Source: Chloroflexi bacterium RBG_16_64_43
GTDB taxonomy: Bacteria; Chloroflexota; Anaerolineae; Anaerolineales; RBG-16-64-43
Direction: 5' to 3'
Length of the DNA: 13,334 nt
Assembly: GCA_001796965.1 (NCBI GenBank)
Contig: MGOA01000075.1
Location: forward strand, 1-13,334
The notes beneath the pieces are model-generated. The model was not told the DNA's origin and made no database searches. It was given only the letters and a program-made list of their open reading frames with translations. Made by a program: the position numbers and the translations under genes. Shown one piece after another: positions 1-8,339 of this stretch (position 1 is its first letter; each line of letters starts with the position of its first letter).

Positions 1-2
1 TC

Positions 3-740
3 GAGGCGAAGGTCGTGATGGCCGAGCTGCTGGGCAAGGCCAGCGGATGCAGCGGCGGCAAGGGCGGCTCGATGCACCTGGCCGATGTAACCAAGAACTT
101 CTGGGGAGGGCATGCGGTTGTTGGCGCGCACTTGCCGATCGCCGCGGGCCTGGCCCTGGGGGACATCTATGCCAAGAATGCCGGCGTGACGATTTGTTTC
201 TTCGGCGAAGGGGCGACTAATATCGGGTTCTTCCACGAAGCCTTGAACCTCTCCAAAGTGTGGAACCTGCCCGTCCTGTGGGTCTGCGAAAACAACCAGT
301 ACGGCATGGGCACATCCGTGGCGAGGGCCTCGGCCGTCTCGGACATCAGCCAGAAGGCGTCGGGCTACGGGATGCCCTCTGCCCGGGTTGACGGGATGGA
401 CCTGATGGCGGTGCGCCAGGCGGCCGAGCAGGCGCTTGGAGAGGTGCGGAGCGGAAAGGGTCCTTACCTGCTCGAGGCGGTGACGTACCGTTATCGCGGT
501 CACTCGATGGGCGACCCGGAGCGATACCGAAAGACCGACGAAGTGAAACACTGGCAGGAGCACGACCCGCTCAGCATCAGCCGCGCCTATCTGGTGGGAA
601 AGAAGATCGCCTCCGCCAAGGACCTCGACGCTCTTGAGGCCGACGCTCAACGTGAGATCGATGACGCCGTGACATTTGCCGAGGCCAGCCCTGAGCCGGC
701 GGCCGAAGCGCTGTTCGCGAACGTCTACGTCGACAACTAA
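3..740 (+). CDS. pdhA: Pyruvate (2-oxoacid) dehydrogenase E1 component, alpha subunit, 5'-truncated by window edge
   Basis: Thiamine-diphosphate-dependent subunit that, with the beta subunit encoded next, decarboxylates a 2-oxoacid and passes the acyl group to E2. The open frame runs in from the window edge, so the ATG/GTG codons near position 15 are internal; roughly the first 80 residues of a normal subunit of about 320-370 are missing. Visible are the GGKGGSMHL segment near 50-80, the ThDP/Mg motif from GEGATN (204-221) to ENNQYGMGT (288-314), and the conserved YRYRGHSMGDP loop around 486-518. Stop TAA at 738-740, then 53 bases to E1 beta. The family is certain. The substrate is less so: pyruvate is most likely, but acetoin dehydrogenase AcoA and branched-chain E1 alpha are close relatives. 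The operon promoter lies outside the window. Confidence 0.93.
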   Translation, partial: EAKVVMAELLGKASGCSGGKGGSMHLADVTKNFWGGHAVVGAHLPIAAGLALGDIYAKNAGVTICFFGEGATNIGFFHEALNLSKVWNLPVLWVCENNQYGMGTSVARASAVSDISQKASGYGMPSARVDGMDLMAVRQAAEQALGEVRSGKGPYLLEAVTYRYRGHSMGDPERYRKTDEVKHWQEHDPLSISRAYLVGKKIASAKDLDALEADAQREIDDAVTFAEASPEPAAEALFANVYVDN

Positions 741-793
741 CCCAGTCTCCAGGGCGGGCCAACAGAGCTCGCCTCGGTTTGAAGGAAGTCCCC

Positions 794-1765
794 ATGTCGA
801 AGCTGACAATGCGCGAGGCCATCTCGCAAGCCCTGTGGGAGGAAATGGAACGCGACCCGCGGGTCTTCGTCATGGGCGAGGAAGTTGGCCTGTGGGGCGG
901 CACGTACGCGGTGACGAAGGGCTTCTACGACCACTTCGGGCCCGAGCGCGTGCGCGATACGCCCATCGCCGAAGCGGCCATTATCGGCGGCGCGATCGGT
1001 GCAGCTCTTTCGGGCGCGCGCCCAGTGGCCGAGCTGATGACCATCAACTTCGCTTTTGCCGCGATGGATCACATCGTCAATCAGGCGGCCAAACTCCATT
1101 ACATGTTCAATGGCCAGATGAGGCTGCCACTCGTCATTCGCGCAGTGGGCGGGGGCGGAAGGCAGCTGGGCGCGACCCATTCACAGACCCCGGATGCCAT
1201 CTTCGCCCACTTCCCGGGGCTCAAAGTCGTCGCACCGGGGACGCCGGCGGATGCCAAGGGGCTGCTCAAATCGGCCATTCGATCGGATGATCCGGTGCTG
1301 TTCCTTGAGCATGCGACCCTCTACCAGTTGCGAGGCGAGGTCCCGGAGGGAGAGCATCTCGTGCCCATCGGGCGCTCGGCCATCCAAAGGCCGGGGCGCG
1401 ACGTCACTCTCGTGACCTACAGCAAGATGCTGGAGGTATCACAACGTGCCGCGGGGGAGTTGGCCAAGGAAGGCGTCGATGTCGAAATCGTCGATTTGCG
1501 GACGCTGCGCCCGCTCGACATGGGACCCGTGCTCGACTCGTTCCGCAAGACGAACCGCGCGGTGATTGTCGAGGAAGGTTGGCGATCGTACGGCGTGGGA
1601 GCGGAAATCGCTGCGCGCATCTACGAGGAGGCCTTCGACTACGTCGATGCGCCGATTCGCCGCGTTGCGCAAAAGGAAGTACCGCTGCCCTATAACCGTA
1701 ACCTGGAACAGATGGCCCTGCCGCAGGAGAAGGACATCATCCAGGCGGTGCGGGAGGTGCTGTAA
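794..1765 (+). CDS. pdhB: Pyruvate (2-oxoacid) dehydrogenase E1 component, beta subunit
   Basis: Partner of E1 alpha in the alpha2beta2 decarboxylase; the active sites form at the subunit interface. The ATG at 794 is chosen because GAAGGAAG (781-788) sits 5 bases upstream; a TTG further up in the same frame (779) would overlap this site. The protein has 323 residues, a normal family length. Visible features are the N-terminal MREAISQALWEEM helix, GEEVG (28-32) with the ThDP-contacting glutamate region, DTPIAE (55-60), the GATHSQ segment with its conserved histidine (129), and the C-terminal transketolase-C domain from about residue 190. The TAA stop overlaps the E2 start by one base (TAATG at 1763-1767), which indicates translational coupling and balanced synthesis of complex subunits. 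Confidence 0.95.
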   Translation: MSKLTMREAISQALWEEMERDPRVFVMGEEVGLWGGTYAVTKGFYDHFGPERVRDTPIAEAAIIGGAIGAALSGARPVAELMTINFAFAAMDHIVNQAAKLHYMFNGQMRLPLVIRAVGGGGRQLGATHSQTPDAIFAHFPGLKVVAPGTPADAKGLLKSAIRSDDPVLFLEHATLYQLRGEVPEGEHLVPIGRSAIQRPGRDVTLVTYSKMLEVSQRAAGELAKEGVDVEIVDLRTLRPLDMGPVLDSFRKTNRAVIVEEGWRSYGVGAEIAARIYEEAFDYVDAPIRRVAQKEVPLPYNRNLEQMALPQEKDIIQAVREVL

Positions 1766-3024
1766 TGGCCGACATCGTCATCATGCCCAAGCTCGGTTTC
1801 GACATGGCGGAAGGCACACTCGTGCGTTGGGTACGGCGGGTAGGCGAAAGCGTGACCAAGGGCGAAGTGCTGGCCGAAATCGAGACGGACAAGGCGACTG
1901 TGGAAGTCGAGTCCGGGTTCACTGGCGTTGTGCGCCAGCAACTCGTTGAAGCCGGGACGAGCGTACCGATCGGCTCCCCGATTGCGGTCATTGGCTCCGC
2001 CGATGAGGCGATCGACCTATCGAAAATCGCCGCGCCAGCGCTGGGCGCGGTGCCCGCCGTTGCGGCGGCTGTGCCCGCGGCCGGCGCGACGCCTCAGCCT
2101 GCTACGGCTGCGTCCCGCGGGCTCAGCCCTTCAGGGCGCGCGGTCGCATCGCCGCTCGCACGCCGCCTTGCCGCAGACTCCGGGCTCGATCTGGCGAAGG
2201 TTCATGGAACCGGCGCCGCAGGGCGCATCACGCGCAAGGACGTTGAGGCGGCGCGCGGCGCGCCCGTGGCGCGCCCGGCCGCGGGCGGTGGCCCAAGCGC
2301 CTCCCTCCCGCCGCTCGCGTTCACGCCTGGGCCTGCGGTGGTGGATGTGCGCGTGCCGCGATCCCGCTTGCGCCAGGCCATCGGAAGGCGAATGACCGAG
2401 GCCAAACAACAACTGCCGCATTTCTACGTGACCCATGAGTACCGGATGGAAGCGCTCATGGCAGTGCGCACCCAGGCCAATGCCTACCTGGCCGAGGCCG
2501 AGGGACTGTCGATCAACGATTTCGTAGTGAAGTCGGTCGCATTGTGCCTTCGCCAATTCCCGAATCTGAACGCCTCGATAGAGGGCGAGGCAGTGGTGCA
2601 GCGCGGCGAGGTCAATGTGGGCGTGGCCGTTGCCGTGGAAGGCGGGTTGCTGACCATCGTGGCACGCGAGGCGGATCGCAAACCTCTACGCCTACTGGCT
2701 GGTGAGACGCGCGAAGCAGTCGCCCGCGCGCGCGAGGGCAAAGTGCGGCCGGCAGACGTGGAAGGGTCGACGTTCACGGTCAGCAACTTGGGGATGTTCG
2801 ACGTCGAGGACTTTATCGCCATCATCAATCCCCCCGAGACGGCCATCCTGGCTGTCGGATCGGTGCGGGAAGTTGCAGTTGCGGAGGCCGGCGTGGTCCG
2901 ATCCGGTTTGCGCATGAAGGCGACTCTCTCCGCGGACCACCGCGTGACCGACGGAGTGGAGGCCGCTCGCTTCTTGCAGACCCTCGCGCGCTACATCGAG
3001 AACCCGGCGGGGCTGCTGCTTTGA
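1765..3024 (+). CDS. pdhC: Dihydrolipoamide acyltransferase (E2) of the 2-oxoacid dehydrogenase complex
   Basis: Core enzyme that takes the acyl group from E1 on a lipoyl arm and transfers it to coenzyme A. The 419-residue protein has the usual order: one lipoyl domain (about 2-78) with the lipoylation lysine K43 in ETDKATVE; an Ala/Pro-rich linker (about 83-120); a peripheral-subunit-binding domain (about 127-163, SPLARRLA...GRITRKDVEAA); a second Ala/Gly/Pro linker; and the catalytic domain (about 192-419) with DHRVTDG at 391-397, giving active-site H392 and D396. There is only one lipoyl domain, as in many Gram-positive-type complexes. The start ATG overlaps the E1 beta stop. No E3 (lipoamide dehydrogenase) gene follows; it may lie upstream of the window or elsewhere. 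An acetoin dehydrogenase AcoC role cannot be excluded. Confidence 0.94.
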   Translation: MADIVIMPKLGFDMAEGTLVRWVRRVGESVTKGEVLAEIETDKATVEVESGFTGVVRQQLVEAGTSVPIGSPIAVIGSADEAIDLSKIAAPALGAVPAVAAAVPAAGATPQPATAASRGLSPSGRAVASPLARRLAADSGLDLAKVHGTGAAGRITRKDVEAARGAPVARPAAGGGPSASLPPLAFTPGPAVVDVRVPRSRLRQAIGRRMTEAKQQLPHFYVTHEYRMEALMAVRTQANAYLAEAEGLSINDFVVKSVALCLRQFPNLNASIEGEAVVQRGEVNVGVAVAVEGGLLTIVAREADRKPLRLLAGETREAVARAREGKVRPADVEGSTFTVSNLGMFDVEDFIAIINPPETAILAVGSVREVAVAEAGVVRSGLRMKATLSADHRVTDGVEAARFLQTLARYIENPAGLLL

Positions 3025-3209
3025 TGTTCGGCGGGAGCGGGCCAGGGGCTTGAGCGGTGTGGCTGCGCGTGCTGGGAAGGGTGCCTGCGAAGTTCTCTCT
3101 CGAGACCCGCCAACGCTGAATTCGGGCGAGTGCGGTGCGTGAGCAGTCTAGCGTAATGCATGCTATGCCCTCCGCGGGCGAGTTCGACAAGTAGAGCCCA
3201 GCAGGAATC

Positions 3210-3246
3210 AACGCGGGCCATCATTGCGATGGCCCGCGTTTGTATT
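3210..3246 (+). terminator. Intrinsic terminator of the dehydrogenase operon, possibly bidirectional
   Basis: A perfect 13-bp inverted repeat, AACGCGGGCCATC (3210-3222) and GATGGCCCGCGTT (3228-3240), has a five-base loop and is followed on the plus strand by TTTGTATT (3239-3246). It lies 186 bases after the E2 stop and 17 bases beyond the stop of the convergent lipoprotein gene. The T-rich flank favours plus-strand termination; on the minus strand the bases after the stem are less T-rich, so a role there is weaker. The 185 bases between the E2 stop and this hairpin show no gene that I can support. Confidence 0.8.
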
Positions 3247-3262
3247 ACCGCGCCGTGAGCGG

Positions 3263-4897
3263 CTACTTGGTGCACCTCAGATAGTTGATGTTGAAGTAGA
3301 CCGGACTGCGGGCGATGACGTTATCGGCGCGGTCGGTGGCCACGAACTGGTAGTTCAGCAGCGCGTCGTCGAACGCCGTGTAGGTCGGAATGTCGTGAGT
3401 GTACACGCTGATGTAGTAGTAACCACCAGTGAGCGGGTTCATGGCGATGCCCCTGTTCCAGCGCGTGACGTTCCCGGTGATCCGATCGCGCAGACGCACG
3501 AAGAGAACCACGCTCTTGACTTCTTGGGCAGGCGTGACCGCGACGCGGAAGGTCTCGACCATCGTGCCGCAGTTCTCCGAGAACCACCAGACCTTCGAGT
3601 CCGAGATATCCGGCACGAAGGAGTAGCCGCCCGGGAGCGGAGTCTTCGTCGGTTCAGGCGTGGGCGCGGGTGTGCCGCTGGTGGCGGTGGGTGAGGGGGT
3701 GGCCGCGATGACAGGCTCCGGGAGGAACTGGAAGTCCCAGCCGAGATTGACGCCGCTCTGAGCCTCGCCGTCGGCCAGCGTGAGTTCGACGATCTCTGGG
3801 TCGGGCCCGCTATTGCGCACGGGTGCGGTCCACGATCCGGGGATGAGCACGGCGTCGTTTCCGTCGGTTTGCGCGTTAGACGAAATGCAGTATGCGCCAG
3901 CGTTCAGCCCGCCGAAGGAGAAGCCCCCGTCGGCGCCCGTCACCGCAGAGGCCAGGCCGCTGGCAGGACAGGCGCCCGCGCCAAGCTTGACCGTGACTCC
4001 CGAAATGCCGGGTTCGCCGGGTTCGAAGATGCCATTGGCTGCGATGCCGCCGCCAAGCAGCGCGATACATCCAGGCGGCAACGAGGCCGGGGTACCTTCG
4101 GGCACGGCGCACATGTCGTGCCACACCAAGCCGGCGATCGATCCGGTCCCGCCAGCAACGGCGCAGGCGCCGGTGAAATTGGTGTTGAAGCTGCGCGTTG
4201 CCGAGTACGGGCCAAGGTTCGAATTCGCCGAGCCGGCCACGCGCCAGAAGTAAGTCGTGCAGTCGGCCAGGTCACTGCCAGGTGTGCGGCGCATCGAGGG
4301 GTTGCCCGTGCCGCCGCTCAGGCTAGTGTCGGCGAAGCTGGCGTCGGTCGCCAGATCGACGCGGTAGGAGGGGGGCAGGCATCCGGCACCCGGGTACGAC
4401 CACTGCAGGGTGGGGCGGTTTTCCGTTACCGGGGCTCCGTCCGCCGGTGAATCCAGCCCGGGTGCAGTGAGCGCCGCGGCGTCACATAGTGGGCCGGTAT
4501 AAAAGCGCATCGGGGAAGAGTAGGGGCCGGTGTTGCTCCCACTGACAGCCGCCACACGCCACCAGTATTCCTGACCCGGCGTGAGCGGCGTCGAAGACGT
4601 GAACGAAGTGGCCGCCCCTGCGGAGCTGCCGCCGAGAGATGTGTCGGCAAAGGAACTGTCGGAGGCAATGTCGACGCGGTAGCTGGAGGGCGCACAGGTG
4701 CCGGTGTACGTCCAGCTAAGCCCCGGGGCGAGCTCACTGACCACCGAGAAGTCCATCGGCGACATGAGCAAGGGCGGGTTGAGCGACTCCGGCGAGCAGG
4801 TCGTGGTTCTCGTGCCTCCTAAACACGAGGTCAGCACGAGCGAGATGACCATCAGCCCGGCCAACAGCGTGTATCGGCGCAGCAATTGTGGGGACAT
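3263..4897 (-). CDS. Secreted multidomain lipoprotein with two Fn3-like repeats and an SdrD-B-like domain; function unknown
   Basis: Residues 1-25 form a lipoprotein signal: basic N-terminus, hydrophobic core LLAGLMVISLVL and lipobox LTSC with C25 as the lipidated cysteine, so the mature protein is membrane-anchored outside the cell. Two related fibronectin-III-like units follow (about 42-134 and 145-238; both carry SYRVD-(I/L)-A-(S/T)-D-x-SFADTSL and a later (Y/F)WRVA...GPYS). Next is a beta-sandwich of the SdrD-B/prealbumin-like type (about 252-390; NGIFEPGEPGISGVTVKL, then DGGFSFGGLNAGAYCI). A Pro/Thr linker (395-423) leads to a C-terminal domain (425-544) rich in aromatic beta-strand sequence. 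Twelve further cysteines could form disulfides. The ATG at 4895-4897 follows GAGGGAGGAG (4901-4910 on the complement). It lies 67 bases after the kinase gene, probably read through or from its own promoter. I see no catalytic motif; a binding or structural role is inferred. Confidence 0.85.
   Translation of the reverse strand: MSPQLLRRYTLLAGLMVISLVLTSCLGGTRTTTCSPESLNPPLLMSPMDFSVVSELAPGLSWTYTGTCAPSSYRVDIASDSSFADTSLGGSSAGAATSFTSSTPLTPGQEYWWRVAAVSGSNTGPYSSPMRFYTGPLCDAAALTAPGLDSPADGAPVTENRPTLQWSYPGAGCLPPSYRVDLATDASFADTSLSGGTGNPSMRRTPGSDLADCTTYFWRVAGSANSNLGPYSATRSFNTNFTGACAVAGGTGSIAGLVWHDMCAVPEGTPASLPPGCIALLGGGIAANGIFEPGEPGISGVTVKLGAGACPASGLASAVTGADGGFSFGGLNAGAYCISSNAQTDGNDAVLIPGSWTAPVRNSGPDPEIVELTLADGEAQSGVNLGWDFQFLPEPVIAATPSPTATSGTPAPTPEPTKTPLPGGYSFVPDISDSKVWWFSENCGTMVETFRVAVTPAQEVKSVVLFVRLRDRITGNVTRWNRGIAMNPLTGGYYYISVYTHDIPTYTAFDDALLNYQFVATDRADNVIARSPVYFNINYLRCTK
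4313..4696 (-). repeat. Internal duplication inside the lipoprotein gene (Fn3-like repeat cores)
   Basis: Codons 68-90 (4628-4696) and 173-195 (4313-4381) encode near-identical segments, C-x-P-(S/P)-SYRVD-(I/L)-A-(S/T)-D-(S/A)-SFADTSL. The DNA is clearly related but diverged at synonymous sites, so the duplication is old rather than a recent tandem copy. Confidence 0.6.
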
Positions 4898-4964
4898 GAA
4901 CTCCTCCCTCTGAGTTCGGAACGCGGACAGCGCGGCAGCCCTGCGAGTCGACGCGGGCGGGGCG

Positions 4965-5612
4965 CTAACTGCCTGCCGGAATGACGACTTCCTCTTTCCC
5001 GGCCAGCTTGTCCTGAATGCGTTGCAAGACTAGGTCCAAGTGCTTGGTTTTGTGCACAAAGTCCAGGTCGTGGCTCAAGATGGTCAAGACCGGGCACATG
5101 TCGAAGCTCTGAAGCCACTCGGTGTAGAAGGAATCGAGCAAGCTCAGGTACTCGGCGGTGATGCCGCTTTCCATTCCGCGCGCCCGGCGCTGGATTCGCT
5201 GCATCAGCACCTCAACCGGCGCTTTGAGGTGAATGAGCAAATCGGGCGGAGGCAGGTTGGCCATCACCAGGTCGAAGACGCGCCGGTAGCTAAGGTGGTC
5301 GCGCTCGCTGAGGTTGCCCAGATGATGCAGCGCCCGAGCGAAGATGTAGGCGTCTTCGAAAATGCTCCGATCCAGGACCGCGGATTTCGGGTTGGCCGCG
5401 AGCTCCAGGTATTGCCGCGCGCGGTGGCCGAGGAAGAAGATCTGCAGTTGAAACGACCAGGCGGCCATATCGGCGTAAAAGTCGCCAAGGTAGGGGTTGT
5501 CGGTGACCGACTCATAGGCGGTCAGGTAGCCCAGGCGAGCGCCGAGCCGCTCGGTGAGCGAAGTCTTGCCGGCGCCGATATTGCCGGCGACCACGATCAT
5601 GCGTTTGGTCAT
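4965..5612 (-). CDS. Deoxynucleoside kinase (dCK/dGK/dAK family)
   Basis: Phosphorylates deoxynucleosides to dNMPs with ATP, the entry step of deoxynucleotide salvage in the cytoplasm. With the ATG at 5612 the protein has 215 residues, normal for bacterial members. It shows the P-loop GNIGAGKTS (10-18), E34 of the substrate-binding region followed by NPYLGDFY, the aromatic/Gln segment WSFQLQIFFLGHR, the DRS motif (81-83) with the catalytic-region Arg, and the lid RRARGME (142-148). The start is uncertain: an in-frame TTG (5633) and a second ATG (5600) are possible, and none has a clear Shine-Dalgarno site; 5612 places the P-loop at the usual distance. The gene lies about 100 bases downstream of nrdJ on the same strand, which fits a dNTP supply operon. 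Which base it prefers cannot be read from the sequence. Confidence 0.88.
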   Translation of the reverse strand: MTKRMIVVAGNIGAGKTSLTERLGARLGYLTAYESVTDNPYLGDFYADMAAWSFQLQIFFLGHRARQYLELAANPKSAVLDRSIFEDAYIFARALHHLGNLSERDHLSYRRVFDLVMANLPPPDLLIHLKAPVEVLMQRIQRRARGMESGITAEYLSLLDSFYTEWLQSFDMCPVLTILSHDLDFVHKTKHLDLVLQRIQDKLAGKEEVVIPAGS

Positions 5613-5673
5613 GCGCGAGAGAGACACATTCAACAGGCTCAGCTGCGAGGCTCCCAGGGCCGCTGACGGCCCG

Positions 5674-5694
5674 CCGCAGGGGTATTATCTGCGG
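5674..5694 (-). other. Short hairpin between nrdJ and the kinase gene
   Basis: CCGCAG (5674-5679) and CTGCGG (5689-5694) form a 6-bp stem with a nine-base AT-rich loop, just after the nrdJ stop. No T-run follows on either strand, so it is a weak terminator candidate at best; an RNA processing or stability element is equally possible. Confidence 0.3.
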
Positions 5695-5709
5695 TTTCCG
5701 CCAATCGCG

Positions 5710-8271
5710 CTAGCACTCGCTGTGCCCGCAGGCGTAGCACTTACGGCAGCCTTCCTCGTTGACCACGGCCGCCTCGCCGCATTGCGGGCACAGATCGCCG
5801 ATTTGCATGTGGATCTGCGTCAGCGGCAGTTTAGCCTCGCTGGCGGCGGCCTCAACCGCCGGCGGTGGTGTCTGGCCCAAGTATTCGGCCAGAGCACGTG
5901 CCACCCCATCCGGAAGAGAGAGGACCCGGTTGGGCCCGAACCCAAAGGGCCGGCCGCCGCCGATACCAGCCAGTTGTCGGACGATCTCCGCCAGGCGATC
6001 GCGTGGAAGGATCGGCGAGTCAACGCGCAGCACGTACGAAATCAATCGGCCCAGGGCCTCCGACACGGCGGCAGTCTCGGAACCGGCCTTGGATGTGTTG
6101 ATGAATGCTTCAAACGGCTGCCCGCCGCCGTTCTGGTTGACCGTGACAAAGGCCTTGCCGAGCGGGGTATTGACTTGGTAGGTGCATCCCTCCAGGCGAG
6201 TTGGCCGCGGACGCTTCGCCTCTTTCCAAAGAGGCACCGGCTTATCGGCAGAGGCGGCGGCTTCGGCAACAGGTGCCACGGCCAGTGACACGTCCTTGCC
6301 CTTGGCTTTGGCAGTCTCGACCGTTTCGAGTACGACCTTCTCGCGCGAGCCTGTCACGTAGACCGTGATGCCCTTGCAGCCCAGTTCCCAGGCCAGAAGA
6401 TAGGCCTTGGCGACGTCCTCTTCGGTGGCCGTGGGTGGGAAGTTGATCGTCTTCGACAGGCTGTTGTCGACGAAGGCCTGCATCGCCGCCTGCATGCGGA
6501 CATGTTCTTCGGCGCTGATATCTTGCGACACGACGAACACATGCCGGATCGCATCGGGCAGGTCCTCGATATCCTGGCAGGTACCGCGCGCGATCACCTG
6601 TTCGACGAGTGCGGCGCGAGTTGTGGGCTCCAAGTCCGCCTCCCCCAAGGCGCTCTCAAACAGCGGGCTGACGTAGGGCAATTGAAGGTCCTGCCCATTG
6701 TCGTTGACATGGCGGACGTAGGCTAATGCGAAGACGGGTTCGCAGCCATAACCTTCGCAGCCGGCCACGGTGGCAATCGTGCCGGTGGGAGCGATAGTAC
6801 ATTGGGCCGCATTGCGCACGCCGTTTCGGCGCATCTCCTTCTCGAGCGAGTCCCAATCCAGTGGCGGCCGGCCCCAATCGTGGAGGTGGGGCACGATCGG
6901 GCGGGGTGCGGTCCAGGAGAAGTTCTCCGCATCATAGATGCTGCCGCGGATGGCCGGGAAGGCGCCGCGCGCGTGTGCCAATTCGATGCTGGTCGCCAGC
7001 GTATGGTAGCGGACGAATTCGACGACCTGGCTGGCAAACTCCAATCCCTGCTCCGACCCATATCGAATGCCGACGTGGTACATCAAGTCGGCCAAGCCCA
7101 TGATGCCGAGACCGATGCGGCGCGCCTGATCGGCCGCCTGCTTGAGTTGCGGCACGGCGGGCACGTAGGCGTTGGCGGTCACCACATCGTCGAGGAAGCG
7201 AGTGGAAAGGGCGATGCTCTCGCGCAGCTTGTGCCAATCCACGTGGTGGTCGGGCGCGAGGTGCTGGGCCAGGTTCACCGACCCAAGGCAGCAGTTCTCG
7301 TACGGTCCGAGCCATTGCTCGCCGCAGGGGTTGGTGGCCTCCAGCGGGTAGAGGTGGGGAACTGGGTTGGATCGGTTGGCGGCATCCAGGAAGAGTACCC
7401 CCGGCTCGCCATTGTGATGCGCCTGTTGGACGATCTTCTGAAACAGCTCGCGCGCGCGAACCTGCTTGTACGTTTGCAGAGGGACTCCCGCCGCGCGAGC
7501 CTGGTCGAGGGTGCCCTCGAAGCCGTGATACTCGGGCGAGTCGACATCGGGAAATACCAGGTCCCACGTCTCGTCGGCGCGCACCGCCTGCATGAAGGCA
7601 TCCAGCACGCCGACGGAGATGTTGAAATTGGTGATGGCGGTCTCATCGATCTTGCAGGTGATGAAGTCCTCGACGTCAGGATGGTCCACTCGCAGCACCG
7701 CCATGTTGGCGCCGCGGCGCGTGCCGCCCTGGGCGATCACACCGAATGCTTCATCGTAAACACCGAGAAAGCCTACCGGGCCGGTCGCGCGCCCGGAGGA
7801 GGATTTGACCAGGCTGCCCTTGGGCCGCAATCGCGAAAAAGAAAAGCCGTTGCCGCCGCCGGTCTGCTGGATGAGCGCCGCATCCCGCAAGGTCTGGAAG
7901 ATACCGGCGCTTTCCCGACCCATGTCGTCGGTGATCGGTAGCACAAAGCACGCGGCCAATTGGCCCAGGGGTGTGCCTGCGCCGGTGAAGGTTGGCGAGT
8001 TGGGGAAGAAGCGCAGAGAAGTCAGCAGGTCGTAGAAGGTCTCGGCAATGGGGAGCGGGTCCTCGCCCCAGGATTGCTCGGCTGCGGCGATGCTGGATGC
8101 CACACGCCAGAACATCTCCTCTACTGTTTCGACGGGCGTGCCCTGCGCGCCCTTTCGCAAGTAACGCTTCTCAAGCACCACTCGCGCGTTCGGTGAGAGC
8201 GGGACGGGTTTCAACCAAGCCTTACCGTTGAGTTTGCGGGTGGGCATGCTCGTCGCCTTGCGAGTGGACAT
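5710..8271 (-). CDS. nrdJ: Adenosylcobalamin-dependent (class II) ribonucleotide reductase
   Basis: Reduces ribonucleotides to deoxyribonucleotides using a thiyl radical generated from coenzyme B12, with no oxygen needed. The ATG at 8271 is chosen because GGAGG (8277-8281) sits five bases upstream; the open frame continues to 8319 but those codons overlap this site. The protein has 853 residues. NPCGE (314-318) gives the radical cysteine C316 with N314 and E318. C108 and C327 fit the active-site redox pair by position. The allosteric/substrate barrel segments QQTGGGNGFSFSRLRP and RRGANMAVL are present, then APTGTIA (494-500), a TSCPD domain (about 685-755) and a C-terminal cysteine cluster (C828, C831, C842, C845, C848, C853) like the swinging redox tail and zinc-type site of NrdJ. 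There is no N-terminal ATP-cone. It is 68 bases downstream of nrdR in the same unit. Confidence 0.96.
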   Translation of the reverse strand: MSTRKATSMPTRKLNGKAWLKPVPLSPNARVVLEKRYLRKGAQGTPVETVEEMFWRVASSIAAAEQSWGEDPLPIAETFYDLLTSLRFFPNSPTFTGAGTPLGQLAACFVLPITDDMGRESAGIFQTLRDAALIQQTGGGNGFSFSRLRPKGSLVKSSSGRATGPVGFLGVYDEAFGVIAQGGTRRGANMAVLRVDHPDVEDFITCKIDETAITNFNISVGVLDAFMQAVRADETWDLVFPDVDSPEYHGFEGTLDQARAAGVPLQTYKQVRARELFQKIVQQAHHNGEPGVLFLDAANRSNPVPHLYPLEATNPCGEQWLGPYENCCLGSVNLAQHLAPDHHVDWHKLRESIALSTRFLDDVVTANAYVPAVPQLKQAADQARRIGLGIMGLADLMYHVGIRYGSEQGLEFASQVVEFVRYHTLATSIELAHARGAFPAIRGSIYDAENFSWTAPRPIVPHLHDWGRPPLDWDSLEKEMRRNGVRNAAQCTIAPTGTIATVAGCEGYGCEPVFALAYVRHVNDNGQDLQLPYVSPLFESALGEADLEPTTRAALVEQVIARGTCQDIEDLPDAIRHVFVVSQDISAEEHVRMQAAMQAFVDNSLSKTINFPPTATEEDVAKAYLLAWELGCKGITVYVTGSREKVVLETVETAKAKGKDVSLAVAPVAEAAASADKPVPLWKEAKRPRPTRLEGCTYQVNTPLGKAFVTVNQNGGGQPFEAFINTSKAGSETAAVSEALGRLISYVLRVDSPILPRDRLAEIVRQLAGIGGGRPFGFGPNRVLSLPDGVARALAEYLGQTPPPAVEAAASEAKLPLTQIHMQIGDLCPQCGEAAVVNEEGCRKCYACGHSEC

Positions 8272-8314
8272 CCGATCCTCCATCCACGACAGTTTGTGGA
8301 ATACCAATAGCGCG

Positions 8315-8330
8315 CGCACCCCGCGGTGCG
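8315..8330 (-). other. Short hairpin in the nrdR-nrdJ gap
   Basis: CGCACC (8315-8320) and GGTGCG (8325-8330) pair around a CCGC loop, ten bases past the nrdR stop. It has no T-run, so it is not a convincing terminator; it could tune the large difference in need between regulator and enzyme by mRNA processing. Confidence 0.3.
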
Positions 8331-8339
8331 GTGTGCGGG

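Noticed and set aside
3869..4450. A 193-codon plus-strand frame opposite the lipoprotein gene
   Set aside because: Arg/Ala/Gly-rich composition typical of a shadow frame, with no ribosome-binding site; the opposite strand has a signal peptide and clear domains.
6802..7941. A 379-codon open frame on the plus strand across nrdJ
   Set aside because: It lies wholly opposite a strongly supported NrdJ coding region and shows no recognisable domain; long antisense frames are expected in GC-rich genes.
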